Source: Alkalihalobacillus bogoriensis ATCC BAA-922
Lineage (GTDB): Bacteria; Bacillota; Bacilli; Bacillales; Bacillaceae_F
Direction: 5' to 3'
NCBI RefSeq assembly: GCF_000621445.1
Contig: NZ_JHYI01000006.1
Coordinates: 372,001 to 436,000, forward strand
Length of the DNA: 64,000 nt
This document shows positions 8,980 through 17,346 of the stretch, piece by piece (the stretch's first letter is position 1; the number at the start of each line of letters is the position of its first letter). The notes under the pieces were generated by a model, which saw only the letters and a list, made by a program, of their open reading frames with translations, was not told where the DNA came from and searched no databases. The position numbers and the translations under genes were made by a program.

Positions 8980-9966
8980 TTATTTAACAAACAGCTCTAC
9001 AATTTCATCCATTCCGTTTGCTCTTTCAATTGGATCCCAGAATCCCCAGTTGTTTTGCAATGTGTAAACATTGTCATTTTTTACAGCGGTCAAGTTATTC
9101 CAAACTTCACTGTCCATGACAGAACTGAAATAATCCGTATCTCTAAAGTAAGAAATATCAAGCATATAATCTGGGTCAAACACCGTAAGTCCTTCTAATG
9201 AAATATTTTCACCAAATCCTTCAGGTATTCCATCGTATGGGTTTAACTTTAAGTCATCATATAACAAGTTGTTCATCGCATGGTCTGTACGTCCAAACAC
9301 ACGGATATCCTCTTTATTAATCGATAATGCCATAACTGTCTTTTCTCCAAGCGCTTCTTGAAGCTTTTGGCTTGCTTCCGCTGCTTTCTCATCTAACTCT
9401 TCAATTACTTTTTGGCCTTCTTCTAGTTTTCCAACTGCTTCTGTTGTTTTTAAGTGATCTTCTTTCCAGTCTCCACCAACTTCAATCATAATCGTTGGAG
9501 CAATCTTAGATAGTTCATCATACACTTGGTCAAATCGGTCACTTACAATTAACAAATCTGGTTCTAACTCAAGAAGTTTCTCTAAGTTTACTTCATTATC
9601 AAACGGAATTGGTTCTACTCCTTCAAGCTTGTCCGCTAAATGAGGCGCAAATTCATCATCAAATGTCATAGCGGCAATTGGTTTTACCCCAACTGATAAC
9701 AACGAACCTTCCCATGATACGTGAGAGATAACAATCACTCGCTCAGGATTAGCTGGTACAGCCGTCTCACCCTTCATATGTTCGACTACACGCTCAGTTT
9801 CTTCTACTTCTTCCTCTGGTTGCTCTTCTGGCTCCTCTTGAGGTGTTTCTTCTGCCGCGACTGGTTCTTTTTCTTCTGTTTCACCAGTATTTGCAGAATT
9901 TGAGCACGCACTACTTACGAGGACGATACTCAATAATAACAATAGTAATACAAGAACCTTTTTCAT
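8980..9966 (-). CDS. Iron-siderophore ABC transporter substrate-binding lipoprotein
   Basis: 328 residues. The signal peptide ends in the lipobox VSSAC, so the mature protein is lipid-anchored outside the membrane. An unusually acidic, proline-rich linker of roughly 35 residues follows (many EE, EEP and EEV repeats), typical of exported proteins in alkaliphiles. The rest is the two-lobed FhuD/BtuF-like binding fold (VIVISHVSWEG ... LEPDLLIV). Nearest in context to B. subtilis YfiY, the receptor for hydroxamate-citrate siderophores. It is transcribed apart from its permease operon but behind its own Fur box. Confidence 0.88.
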   Translation of the reverse strand: MKKVLVLLLLLLSIVLVSSACSNSANTGETEEKEPVAAEETPQEEPEEQPEEEVEETERVVEHMKGETAVPANPERVIVISHVSWEGSLLSVGVKPIAAMTFDDEFAPHLADKLEGVEPIPFDNEVNLEKLLELEPDLLIVSDRFDQVYDELSKIAPTIMIEVGGDWKEDHLKTTEAVGKLEEGQKVIEELDEKAAEASQKLQEALGEKTVMALSINKEDIRVFGRTDHAMNNLLYDDLKLNPYDGIPEGFGENISLEGLTVFDPDYMLDISYFRDTDYFSSVMDSEVWNNLTAVKNDNVYTLQNNWGFWDPIERANGMDEIVELFVK

Positions 9967-10003
9967 TTATGACCCTCCACTTAAAATAATAAGACAATGA
10001 ATA

Positions 10004-10031
10004 TGATAATCATTATCATTGTCTTATTATA
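10004..10031 (-). promoter_or_regulatory. Fur box and -10 region of the siderophore receptor gene
   Basis: TGATAATCATTATCA at 10004-10018 is a perfect 7-1-7 Bacillus Fur box. It lies inside a wider dyad whose arms are AAGACAATGA and TCATTGTCTT (9991-10025). A minus-strand TATAAT at 10026-10031 places Fur over the transcription start. Confidence 0.9.
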
Positions 10032-10072
10032 AAAAATAGCCTCTTTAATTACTATAGACTCTATTGTCTGAA

Positions 10073-11653
10073 TTACATGGACACCATTGTCTCTTTGAAA
10101 TAATCAACAAATTCAGAGATGCATTTATTTCTTCCAATTGGTCCCCAAGGATCCCATTCTTCACTTTTTGGCCAATATACTTGTTGTTCTTTTACAGCTT
10201 TTATTTGTTGCCAAAGCGGTTGTTTTTTTACCATGTTTACGTCTTGTTGACTACTCCATATGATTAAAATTCGGTCTGGGTTTATCATCACTAATTGTTC
10301 TAATGCGTGACTAATATAGCTCTGATGCGATAATCCATTAGCTGGTAGAAAACCAAGCTTATGATAAAACAATTCGGTTAGGGCATGGCCATCAATACCG
10401 TATAAACGGACATCACCTGCAATAATTCGAATCACTGCCCATGTTCCTTTTCTTGTTACATCTTTTAATGAATCTTTTGCTTGTTTTTCTAACGTATCCA
10501 TTTTTGTCATAATTGCTTCGGCTTCATTTTCCTTGTTCACGAGCTTAGCGATTTTTGTTTGATAATCCGTCCACGAAGAAAACCAATCCAAAAATACATG
10601 GTCACTATCGGCTTGATTCCATTGTATCACTCGTTTTTGGTGGTGTTGTAAGTTCATATGGATAATCATATTCGGCTCTGTTTTTATTACATCTTCTAAA
10701 ATAAGTTCTCGTTCTAGATTTAACGGTGCTGTTCCTTTTAATTGCTGATGCAAATAAGTCGGAAAACCAGAAACCGTTTGATAGTAACTAGGAAAACTCG
10801 GTGCGGCAACAGGGATAATCCCTAAAGCTAATAAATGATCCTGAAGAAACAAATGACTGACAACGGCAATACGTTTTTGATTTCTTTTTTTATAGATCGT
10901 CGGAGATACGCCTTCAATTTTTTTAAAGACACGACTAAAATAAAGCTCGTCCTGAAATCCAACACTTTGAGCAATATCTTTTAATGATGTTGACTGTTTT
11001 TCTAATCGTTCTTTTGCATGCTTTACTCTTATATTCGCTAGCAATAAACTAGGACTATAGCCTGTTCTTTTTTTTATTGAGCGACAATATGAACTCGGTG
11101 TTAAGCCTGCCATTGCAGGTAGTTCATTTACTTTAATGTCATTCATATAGTTTGCTTCCATATAATCAATTGTCACTTGAAGCGTTTTCGTCATGATATT
11201 CGCTTCTGTTTCCCCTTCACTTACGATTCTGTACATCAATTCAAAAAACAATGATTGTTCTTTAAAATAAGTAGAAGGGTACCGTATCTCCGATTGTATT
11301 TTAGTTAATTGTTCACATAAAGAAACAACCGTCGCCAAATAATTCACTTTAACAATCCTTGCTTTGCTTATTCCTTTTTCCACCTGTTCTGCTCGGGAAA
11401 TCGTATCAAACTCTAGTATGTAAAGATGGAGAGTATCGACACAACTAATCTCTATCGTTTCATTTGGAGATAAAAACAAACCATCCCCTGTTTTTACCTC
11501 CAATGTTTTTGTCCCCCGTTGAACGATTCCCTTTCCACTTGAAAATAAAGCAAAACTACAATGTGCAAACTGAATTGTTTCATCTGCTAATGCGAGACAA
11601 TTAAACTCTTTTATCGTTATAAATCGATAAAATAGATTTTCAAAGTCTCCCAT
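10073..11653 (-). CDS. btr: Btr-like AraC regulator with fused siderophore-binding domain
   Basis: 526 residues in three parts: an AraC-type N-terminal sensor, the double helix-turn-helix (about 160-260, with VGFQDELYFSRVFKK as the second HTH), and a C-terminal domain homologous to FeuA-type iron-siderophore receptors. This is the architecture and length of B. subtilis Btr/YbbB (529), which binds Fe-bacillibactin and activates feuABC. Here it is the last gene of the permease operon, 16 bp after the nitroreductase gene. It probably senses the siderophore imported by this same cluster. The symbol is by architecture; the ligand is not known. Confidence 0.82.
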   Translation of the reverse strand: MGDFENLFYRFITIKEFNCLALADETIQFAHCSFALFSSGKGIVQRGTKTLEVKTGDGLFLSPNETIEISCVDTLHLYILEFDTISRAEQVEKGISKARIVKVNYLATVVSLCEQLTKIQSEIRYPSTYFKEQSLFFELMYRIVSEGETEANIMTKTLQVTIDYMEANYMNDIKVNELPAMAGLTPSSYCRSIKKRTGYSPSLLLANIRVKHAKERLEKQSTSLKDIAQSVGFQDELYFSRVFKKIEGVSPTIYKKRNQKRIAVVSHLFLQDHLLALGIIPVAAPSFPSYYQTVSGFPTYLHQQLKGTAPLNLERELILEDVIKTEPNMIIHMNLQHHQKRVIQWNQADSDHVFLDWFSSWTDYQTKIAKLVNKENEAEAIMTKMDTLEKQAKDSLKDVTRKGTWAVIRIIAGDVRLYGIDGHALTELFYHKLGFLPANGLSHQSYISHALEQLVMINPDRILIIWSSQQDVNMVKKQPLWQQIKAVKEQQVYWPKSEEWDPWGPIGRNKCISEFVDYFKETMVSM

Positions 11654-11669
11654 ATATCTCCCACCTTAT

Positions 11670-12248
11670 TTAATGTTTTTCAGAATCCATAATCGTTAGT
11701 TTTTCCTCAATACTCGTTCTTTGTTTTGGTCTAGGCACTTCGTCAAAATAGCCTATATGCAATGTTCCGATGATTTTTTCACCAGGGAGTACACCAATCG
11801 CTTCGTGAAATTTCGGGTCAAAATTGTATTGATTTGTTTTCCAAACAACCCCAATCTCCTGTTCCCATGCTAATAGTTGAAAGTTTTGAATAAAGGCTGA
11901 TGTTGCCGAAAAGTCTTCTTCCCACTTTTTTTGCCTTGGGTCTTGTTTCATGACAACGACAAGGTGCATAGGGATATTTGTGTAATAGTCATACATTTTA
12001 CTTCCCTTTTTTTCTCGTTCTTCCGGTGAATATGTTTCTTCAATAATCGCTTTTGCAAAAGTACGAACTCCTTTATCGACGAATAGAATAACCCGCCATG
12101 GTTCTCTCATCCCATGGGTTGGTGCAAAAGCAGCTAATTGTAACAGTTGTTTCACGAGCTCAAGAGGGACTCGATCACGTTTAAATTCACGGATCGTTCT
12201 TCTTCCTTTCACAACTTCGGCTACTGGTGATAATTGTTCGATTTCCAT
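11670..12248 (-). CDS. yfhC: YfhC-like nitroreductase-family flavoprotein
   Basis: 192 residues from the ATG at 12248, five bases after a consensus aaggagg. The in-frame ATG further up lies before that site and is not used. The N-terminal RRTIREFK and APTHGMREPWR motifs bind FMN as in the nitroreductase/oxidoreductase family. In B. subtilis yfhC sits beside the yfiY-yfiZ-yfhA siderophore genes, and the same grouping is seen here. A role in reducing imported ferric siderophore or its nitro/hydroxamate groups is inferred, not shown. It begins 10 bp after the ATPase gene. Confidence 0.78.
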   Translation of the reverse strand: MEIEQLSPVAEVVKGRRTIREFKRDRVPLELVKQLLQLAAFAPTHGMREPWRVILFVDKGVRTFAKAIIEETYSPEEREKKGSKMYDYYTNIPMHLVVVMKQDPRQKKWEEDFSATSAFIQNFQLLAWEQEIGVVWKTNQYNFDPKFHEAIGVLPGEKIIGTLHIGYFDEVPRPKQRTSIEEKLTIMDSEKH

Positions 12249-12258
12249 AAGATCCTCC

Positions 12259-13092
12259 TTACGCATAAGCAGCGGCTAATGTCTCTTTACTATTTTCATT
12301 TGTTTTTTGCTCAATTAAATTGTATGTCAAACAAACTGGTTTTCCTGTTCTTGGGTCCTTTACAATTTCCGCATCAATCGTAAATACTTCTTTTAATACC
12401 TCTGCTGTCATTACCTCTTCTGGTGACCCTTCTTTCATTATCTTCCCTTTATTTAATGCGACCATATAGTGTGCAAACCTAGCAGCATGATTTAAATCAT
12501 GTATAACCATAACAACGGTACGGTTTTGTTGTTGATTTAATCGCTCTAATAATTGAAGAACTTCAAGCTGATGTGCTAAATCTAAATATGTCGTAGGCTC
12601 ATCTAATAATAATAGTTCTGTTTCTTGGGCTAACGCCATCGCAATCCATACCCGTTGTCGTTGTCCACCAGAAAGGGCTTCTATCGGTCGATCTGAAAAC
12701 TCAATCATCCCTGTTTCGTGAAGCGCCCATTCAATAATATCCTTGTCTTCTTTATTCAATCGGCCAAATCCTCGCTGGTGAGGGAAACGACCATACGCGA
12801 CAAGTTCAGAAACCGTTAAGCCACTAGGAGCTTCAGGTGTTTGTGGAAGGATCGCCATCTTTTGTGCAATTTCTTTTGTCGGTGTTTTATGAATGGCTTT
12901 CCCATCTAAATAAACAGCGCCTCTTTTCGGTTCTAAAATACGGGACATTGTTTTTAAAATCGTAGACTTTCCACAACCATTCGGACCAATAATCGTTGTC
13001 ACTTGACCTTTTGGTATAGTTAGATTTAAGTCTTTTACAATCTCGATTTCACCGTAAGAAATTCCTAATTGCTCTGTCATTAACATTCCCAT
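12259..13092 (-). CDS. Iron-siderophore ABC transporter ATP-binding protein
   Basis: Drives siderophore import. 277 residues with Walker A GPNGCGKST, Q-loop LPQTPEAP, signature LSGGQRQR, Walker B LLLLDEPT and switch His in VIHDLNHA, all of FhuC/FecE/YusV type. In B. subtilis the YfiYZ-YfhA system borrows YusV from elsewhere; here an ATPase gene is built into the operon. It follows the second permease by 19 bp. Confidence 0.93.
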   Translation of the reverse strand: MGMLMTEQLGISYGEIEIVKDLNLTIPKGQVTTIIGPNGCGKSTILKTMSRILEPKRGAVYLDGKAIHKTPTKEIAQKMAILPQTPEAPSGLTVSELVAYGRFPHQRGFGRLNKEDKDIIEWALHETGMIEFSDRPIEALSGGQRQRVWIAMALAQETELLLLDEPTTYLDLAHQLEVLQLLERLNQQQNRTVVMVIHDLNHAARFAHYMVALNKGKIMKEGSPEEVMTAEVLKEVFTIDAEIVKDPRTGKPVCLTYNLIEQKTNENSKETLAAAYA

Positions 13093-13111
13093 ACCTCAAT
13101 CTCCCTTAGCA

Positions 13112-14116
13112 TTAATTTGTTTTCATCAGTAAATAAATAAAATACGGTGCTCCTATAGCGGAAACAACAAGCCCAACTGGAATTTCAGATGGGGCTAAAA
13201 GATTTCGCCCGATTGTATCAGCAACTAATAGTAACAAAGCCCCCATTAAAGCTGAGGCCGGAAGTAATACCTCATGTTTTGGTCCTACTAGTCTCCTTGC
13301 TAAATGTGGAGCGACTAAACCAAGAAAAGCAATTCCCCCACCTGCTGCGACACATGACCCGGCTAACGCCACACTAATAAACAATAGCTTTCTTCGTTCT
13401 TTTTCTACAGCGGCACCTAATCCAATCGCAACTGAATCTCCTAAATTTAATATATTTAAATAACGTGCTTTAAACATCGCAAATGGAATAAAAATAAGGA
13501 TCCATGGCAATATCGCAAGGACAAATTTCCAGTTCGTACCCCAAATACTTCCTGATAACCATACTGTCGCTTGCATAAAATCTCTTGGGTTCATTTTTAA
13601 CTGAAAGACAATTAAAGCAGCCCCAAACGCCGCATTTACTCCAATTCCAACTAAAATTAACCGGATTGGTGTCACGCCTTTTTTCCAAGCTAACACATAA
13701 ATTAGAAAAGCAGCTAAACATCCACCAACTAATGCTGAAAAAGGCATCACAAAGATAGATGAAAGTCCTAGCGCCGTATGTGTACCTTGAAAGAAAAATA
13801 TAAATAAAACAACCGCAAGTCCTGCACCGGCGTTAATTCCTAATATCCCTGGATCGGCTAACCCATTTTGAGATACCCCTTGTAAAATCGCACCTGAAAC
13901 AGCTAACCCTGCTCCTATCAATAACGCAATGACCATACGCGGGAGACGAAACTCCATCAAAACTAGTGCATCTCTTTCTGTTCCATTACCAAACAATGTT
14001 TTTATGACATCGAATGGAGCTATTCGAATTACACCAAGATTTAAACTAATAAAAAATGTAACGACTATGAGAAGCGCAATGACAGTCATTATGAATAACG
14101 GTTTTTTTTGTTTCAT
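13112..14116 (-). CDS. yfhA: FecCD-family siderophore permease (second subunit)
   Basis: 334 residues, about nine or ten membrane helices, with the family's GAGLAVSGAILQG and GIAFLGLVAPHLARRLVG motifs. The latter forms the coupling helix to the ATPase. Its ATG overlaps the stop of the upstream permease by one base (TAATG), so translation is coupled. Pairs with the upstream permease as a heterodimer, by analogy with YfiZ-YfhA. Confidence 0.9.
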   Translation of the reverse strand: MKQKKPLFIMTVIALLIVVTFFISLNLGVIRIAPFDVIKTLFGNGTERDALVLMEFRLPRMVIALLIGAGLAVSGAILQGVSQNGLADPGILGINAGAGLAVVLFIFFFQGTHTALGLSSIFVMPFSALVGGCLAAFLIYVLAWKKGVTPIRLILVGIGVNAAFGAALIVFQLKMNPRDFMQATVWLSGSIWGTNWKFVLAILPWILIFIPFAMFKARYLNILNLGDSVAIGLGAAVEKERRKLLFISVALAGSCVAAGGGIAFLGLVAPHLARRLVGPKHEVLLPASALMGALLLLVADTIGRNLLAPSEIPVGLVVSAIGAPYFIYLLMKTN

Positions 14117-15159
14117 TAAAATCCTCTCCCTTCTCGGCGTGCGAGATAAAGGAAAAAGGGAACACCAATCAGAGCAGTAATTGCCCCGACCGGTGTTTCA
14201 AAAGGAGGGTTCACCAACCGCGCTCCGATATCCGCTAAAACGAGTAAGAGCGCTCCTAGTAAAGCAGAGCAAGGAATGATCCACCGATAGTCGACACCGA
14301 CTAAAAAACGCGTAATATGAGGAATAACTAGACCAATAAATCCTATTGTTCCGGCTATTGATACAGCTGCTCCTGTTAAAAGTAGCACAACAATCGTCCC
14401 GACAATTTTTACCACGACTGTCCGTTGTCCTAATCCTTTTGCCACATCTTCTCCTAGACTTAATACGGTAATAGAAGGTGATATAGCAAACGCTAGCAAT
14501 AACCCGATAACGGCAACAGGAATGATAATATGAATGCTAAACCATTGAGTTCCCACTACCCCACCTGCATACCAAAAACTAATATCTTGCGCGACATGAA
14601 AATGGATCGCAATGGCTGTTGAAAAAGATGTAAGCATCGCCGCAACAGCAGTTCCAGCTAACGCCATTTTCACAGGGGTTAAGCCCCCTTTTGAAAACAT
14701 CCCAATTAGAAAAACAAGGGAGGCACCTATTCCAGCTCCAGCAAAAGACCAAATCATTAAACCAACAGATGAGGTACTTGGGTAAAAAGCAAATGCAATC
14801 GCAATCATAAAAGCGGAACCTGCTGTAATTCCCATAATGGATGGTTCTGCTAATGGATTTCTCGTCATCCCTTGCATAATTGCACCAGACACTGCTAAAA
14901 ATGCACCTACAAAAGCAGCAGCAAGAGCACGGGGAATTCTGAGTTCTTGTATAATTTGATGGGACATTAATTCGGGATTGAAATGAAAAATACCGTCCCA
15001 CACAGTTTTTAAATCGATATCTGCTGCTCCTAAAGAAATTGAAGTCGCAATTCCAAATAAAAGCGCCACACATCCTACAACTAAGATCAAGGATGCGACT
15101 AGAGGACGAGATTTTAATTTTCTTTCACGCAACTGTTCTTTTTGTTTATATTTCGTCAT
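14116..15159 (-). CDS. yfiZ: FecCD-family siderophore permease (first subunit)
   Basis: First gene of the iron operon, 347 residues with a short basic cytoplasmic head and about ten membrane helices. GAFLAVSGAIMQGMTRNPLAEPS and GFIGLVIPHITRFLVG are the FecCD signatures. The leader before it is about 225 nt and contains a dispersed repeat. Transcription starts under a Fur box. Confidence 0.9.
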   Translation of the reverse strand: MTKYKQKEQLRERKLKSRPLVASLILVVGCVALLFGIATSISLGAADIDLKTVWDGIFHFNPELMSHQIIQELRIPRALAAAFVGAFLAVSGAIMQGMTRNPLAEPSIMGITAGSAFMIAIAFAFYPSTSSVGLMIWSFAGAGIGASLVFLIGMFSKGGLTPVKMALAGTAVAAMLTSFSTAIAIHFHVAQDISFWYAGGVVGTQWFSIHIIIPVAVIGLLLAFAISPSITVLSLGEDVAKGLGQRTVVVKIVGTIVVLLLTGAAVSIAGTIGFIGLVIPHITRFLVGVDYRWIIPCSALLGALLLVLADIGARLVNPPFETPVGAITALIGVPFFLYLARREGRGF

Positions 15160-15187
15160 TCAACGTTCAATCCTTTTGTTGTAATAG

Positions 15188-15350
15188 AAGAAAAGTGCGG
15201 AGCGGCTTTTCGTTTCAAGCGAAGTGCGGAGCCCTGCCGCTTTTGACAGTGAACTCCAAGTGCTCTTCTTGGGGTGAAACGCGCAGGTGCGCAGCCTTCG
15301 CTCTTCTAGAATAAGCTTTCAAAGCCTCACTGCTATACCAAAATTTATAT
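15188..15350. repeat. Long copy of the second dispersed repeat (MITE-like)
   Basis: The 5' end GCGGAGCGGCTTTTC and 3' end TTTCAAAGCCTCACTGCTAT match the ends of the short copy at 20031-20082. About 110 bp of internal, GC-richer sequence with GAAGTGCGGAG and CGCAGGTGCGCAGC dyads is present only here. It lies in the leader of the iron operon. Confidence 0.7.
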
Positions 15351-15370
15351 ACTATCTTACCTTCAAAAAC

Positions 15371-15420
15371 TGATAATGATTATCATTTGTAATTATACCG
15401 AGTTGATTACTCTCGGTCAA
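15371..15420 (-). promoter_or_regulatory. Promoter and Fur box of the siderophore permease operon
   Basis: Minus-strand -35 TTGACC (15415-15420), spacer exactly 17 bp, -10 TATAAT (15392-15397). The perfect Fur box TGATAATGATTATCA lies at 15371-15385 over the start of transcription. Iron repletion should shut the operon off. Confidence 0.92.
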
Positions 15421-15494
15421 TTGATTTTATCCAAAATAAAACAAACAAAAAGTTTCTGCTATGAATGGCGACCATAGCAGAAACCTACTCGTTT

Positions 15495-16259
15495 TTATTC
15501 CTCTGTTTTTGGTAATACAAGCACTTCGACACGACGGTTTTTCTCTCTACCTTCTGGAGTATCATTTGTAGCAATAGGTTGATACTCTCCATATCCAGCT
15601 ATACTTAATTGCTTCGGTTTAATGTTGTCATTTTCTAGAAAGATATTCATCACATTTAAAGCACGAACAGCACTTAAATCCCAATTTGATTGAAACGAAG
15701 CATTATTAATTGGGACGTTATCCGTATGCCCTGATATACGAATATGCAACGGTGGGTCTTGTGCTAAAATATCAGCTAACGAAACCACCACTTTTTTCGC
15801 CGTCGGTTTTAAAACGGCTACACCTGGAGCAAACATAATTTCATCATGAATGATAATCATTAATCCATCCGGTGTGATTTCTGTTGAAAGCTGCTCATTT
15901 AAATTTTCTTCGTTAATATAGGAATCGAGTCTTTCTTTCAGCAACTCTAAGTCATCCCAAACTGTAGCTGTATTTTGGACTTCTTGTTCTTGTTCTTCTT
16001 CAGTCTGTTGCTCTGGAGCTGTCCCCTCACCGCCACCAAGGCCTTCTTCAAAGTCACCTAAACCTTCCATACTCCCTGTTCCACCTAGTGCATCTGACAA
16101 AACGACTTTTATTTCCTCATATTTTTGAGCATCTACTTGGCTAATCGCAAACAAAATAACAAAAAGAGCTAATAATAACGTCAACATGTCAGCGTAAGGG
16201 ATAAGCCATGACTCATCTACATGTTCCTCATCATGTCCTTTCTTATGTTTGGAAGCCAT
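15495..16259 (-). CDS. motB: MotB flagellar stator protein
   Basis: Anchors the stator to peptidoglycan and carries the ion-binding Asp. 254 residues. The basic head is followed by one membrane helix with PYADMLTLLLALF, Asp24 being the ion site. Then come a Gly/Glu-rich flexible linker (about 55-90) and an OmpA-like peptidoglycan-binding domain (about 130-250) with SGHTDNVPI and NRRVEVLV. It starts immediately after the motA stop. Position 35, eleven residues after the Asp, is Ile. From memory, H+-type MotB has Val there and Na+-type MotS has Leu, so ion choice is unclear. Confidence 0.93.
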   Translation of the reverse strand: MASKHKKGHDEEHVDESWLIPYADMLTLLLALFVILFAISQVDAQKYEEIKVVLSDALGGTGSMEGLGDFEEGLGGGEGTAPEQQTEEEQEQEVQNTATVWDDLELLKERLDSYINEENLNEQLSTEITPDGLMIIIHDEIMFAPGVAVLKPTAKKVVVSLADILAQDPPLHIRISGHTDNVPINNASFQSNWDLSAVRALNVMNIFLENDNIKPKQLSIAGYGEYQPIATNDTPEGREKNRRVEVLVLPKTEE

Positions 16260-17042
16260 CTATGCTTCACTTCCTTGCAATAATTTTTCTTGTGCACCTT
16301 CTTCTAAATACATGCTTAACGTTTCTTCGATTTGTCTTGGTGACACTCCATCAATAATTAAAATTGCTCCTTCAATAATCAAATACTTTTCAAATGCCTC
16401 ACGTTTTGATTTTTGCTTTAACTTATTTGCAAATGGATGCCAAAGCACGTAACCACAAAAGATCCCAAACAATGTCGCCACGAATGCCGCTGCAATCGCA
16501 TGTCCTAATGCTTCCGTATCGTCCATATTCCCTAGGGCAGCAATTAACCCTAATACCGCTCCTAGTACCCCCAATGTCGGTGCATATGTCCCTGCTTGTG
16601 TAAAAATTTGTGCTCCTGAACTATGACGTTGCCGCATCGACTCAATTTTCTCACTTAACGCATTGCGGATAAAATCAGGGTCCATCCCATCAGAAATCAT
16701 GCGAATCGCTTGTTTCATAAACGAATTTTCAATTTCTTTCACTTTTGATTCAAGTGCTAGCATTCCTTCTTGACGGGAAACCGTTCCTAACTCAACTAAT
16801 TGTTGAATTAAGTCTTGTGGTGTTGCTTGCTTTTTTTCAGTAAATAATATTTTAAATAGTTTAGGTACTTTTTTTATTTCAGACATTGGAAAAGCAATTA
16901 ATAAAGAAGCTACAGTTCCAACACCAATAATCATAATGGCTGCTGGATTCACTAACACCATTAAACTAGTTCCTTTAAAAACCATTCCTAATACGATTGC
17001 TAATACCCCTAATATAATTCCGATAATTGACGATTTATCCAT
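16260..17042 (-). CDS. motA: MotA flagellar stator protein
   Basis: Four membrane helices with a large cytoplasmic loop between the second and third. 260 residues. Motifs GTYAPTLGVLGAVLGLI and the charged loop residues that contact FliG (RQEGMLALESKV) are present. An aaggag site lies 7 bases before the ATG. Directly abuts motB, as in other Bacillus motAB operons. No sigma-D promoter (TAAA-N15-GCCGATAT) was found upstream. Confidence 0.95.
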   Translation of the reverse strand: MDKSSIIGIILGVLAIVLGMVFKGTSLMVLVNPAAIMIIGVGTVASLLIAFPMSEIKKVPKLFKILFTEKKQATPQDLIQQLVELGTVSRQEGMLALESKVKEIENSFMKQAIRMISDGMDPDFIRNALSEKIESMRQRHSSGAQIFTQAGTYAPTLGVLGAVLGLIAALGNMDDTEALGHAIAAAFVATLFGIFCGYVLWHPFANKLKQKSKREAFEKYLIIEGAILIIDGVSPRQIEETLSMYLEEGAQEKLLQGSEA

Positions 17043-17346
17043 GACTGTTCTCCTTCTCTCCTTCTACACTATAAAACTTCATCATTTAGTTTCTATTTAA
17101 AACTTTAAACAATGATCAAGAAGATACAAATTAATTTTCATTATGAAATATAATCTTTTTTTACTACTTATTCATTATACATATTACTAGTTTCTAATTC
17201 AATTCTAATTATTATAGGTTACTAAAATTACAATAAATACCTAATAATACTATTTTTCTATAAATATTGTAAGTCTTTTAGACTATTCACTTTTATAGTT
17301 TTATAGTAAAATGATTAATACTAAATATACATAGGGAGCAGTAATA
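17043..17346. other. Intergenic region between motA and the diguanylate cyclase gene
   Basis: 304 bp, very AT-rich, divergent. It must hold promoters for motAB and the cyclase, but no convincing paired -35/-10 or sigma-D site could be fixed. Confidence 0.5.

Noticed and set aside
17043-17340. Sigma-D promoter for motAB
   Set aside because: No TAAA-N15-GCCGATAT match.
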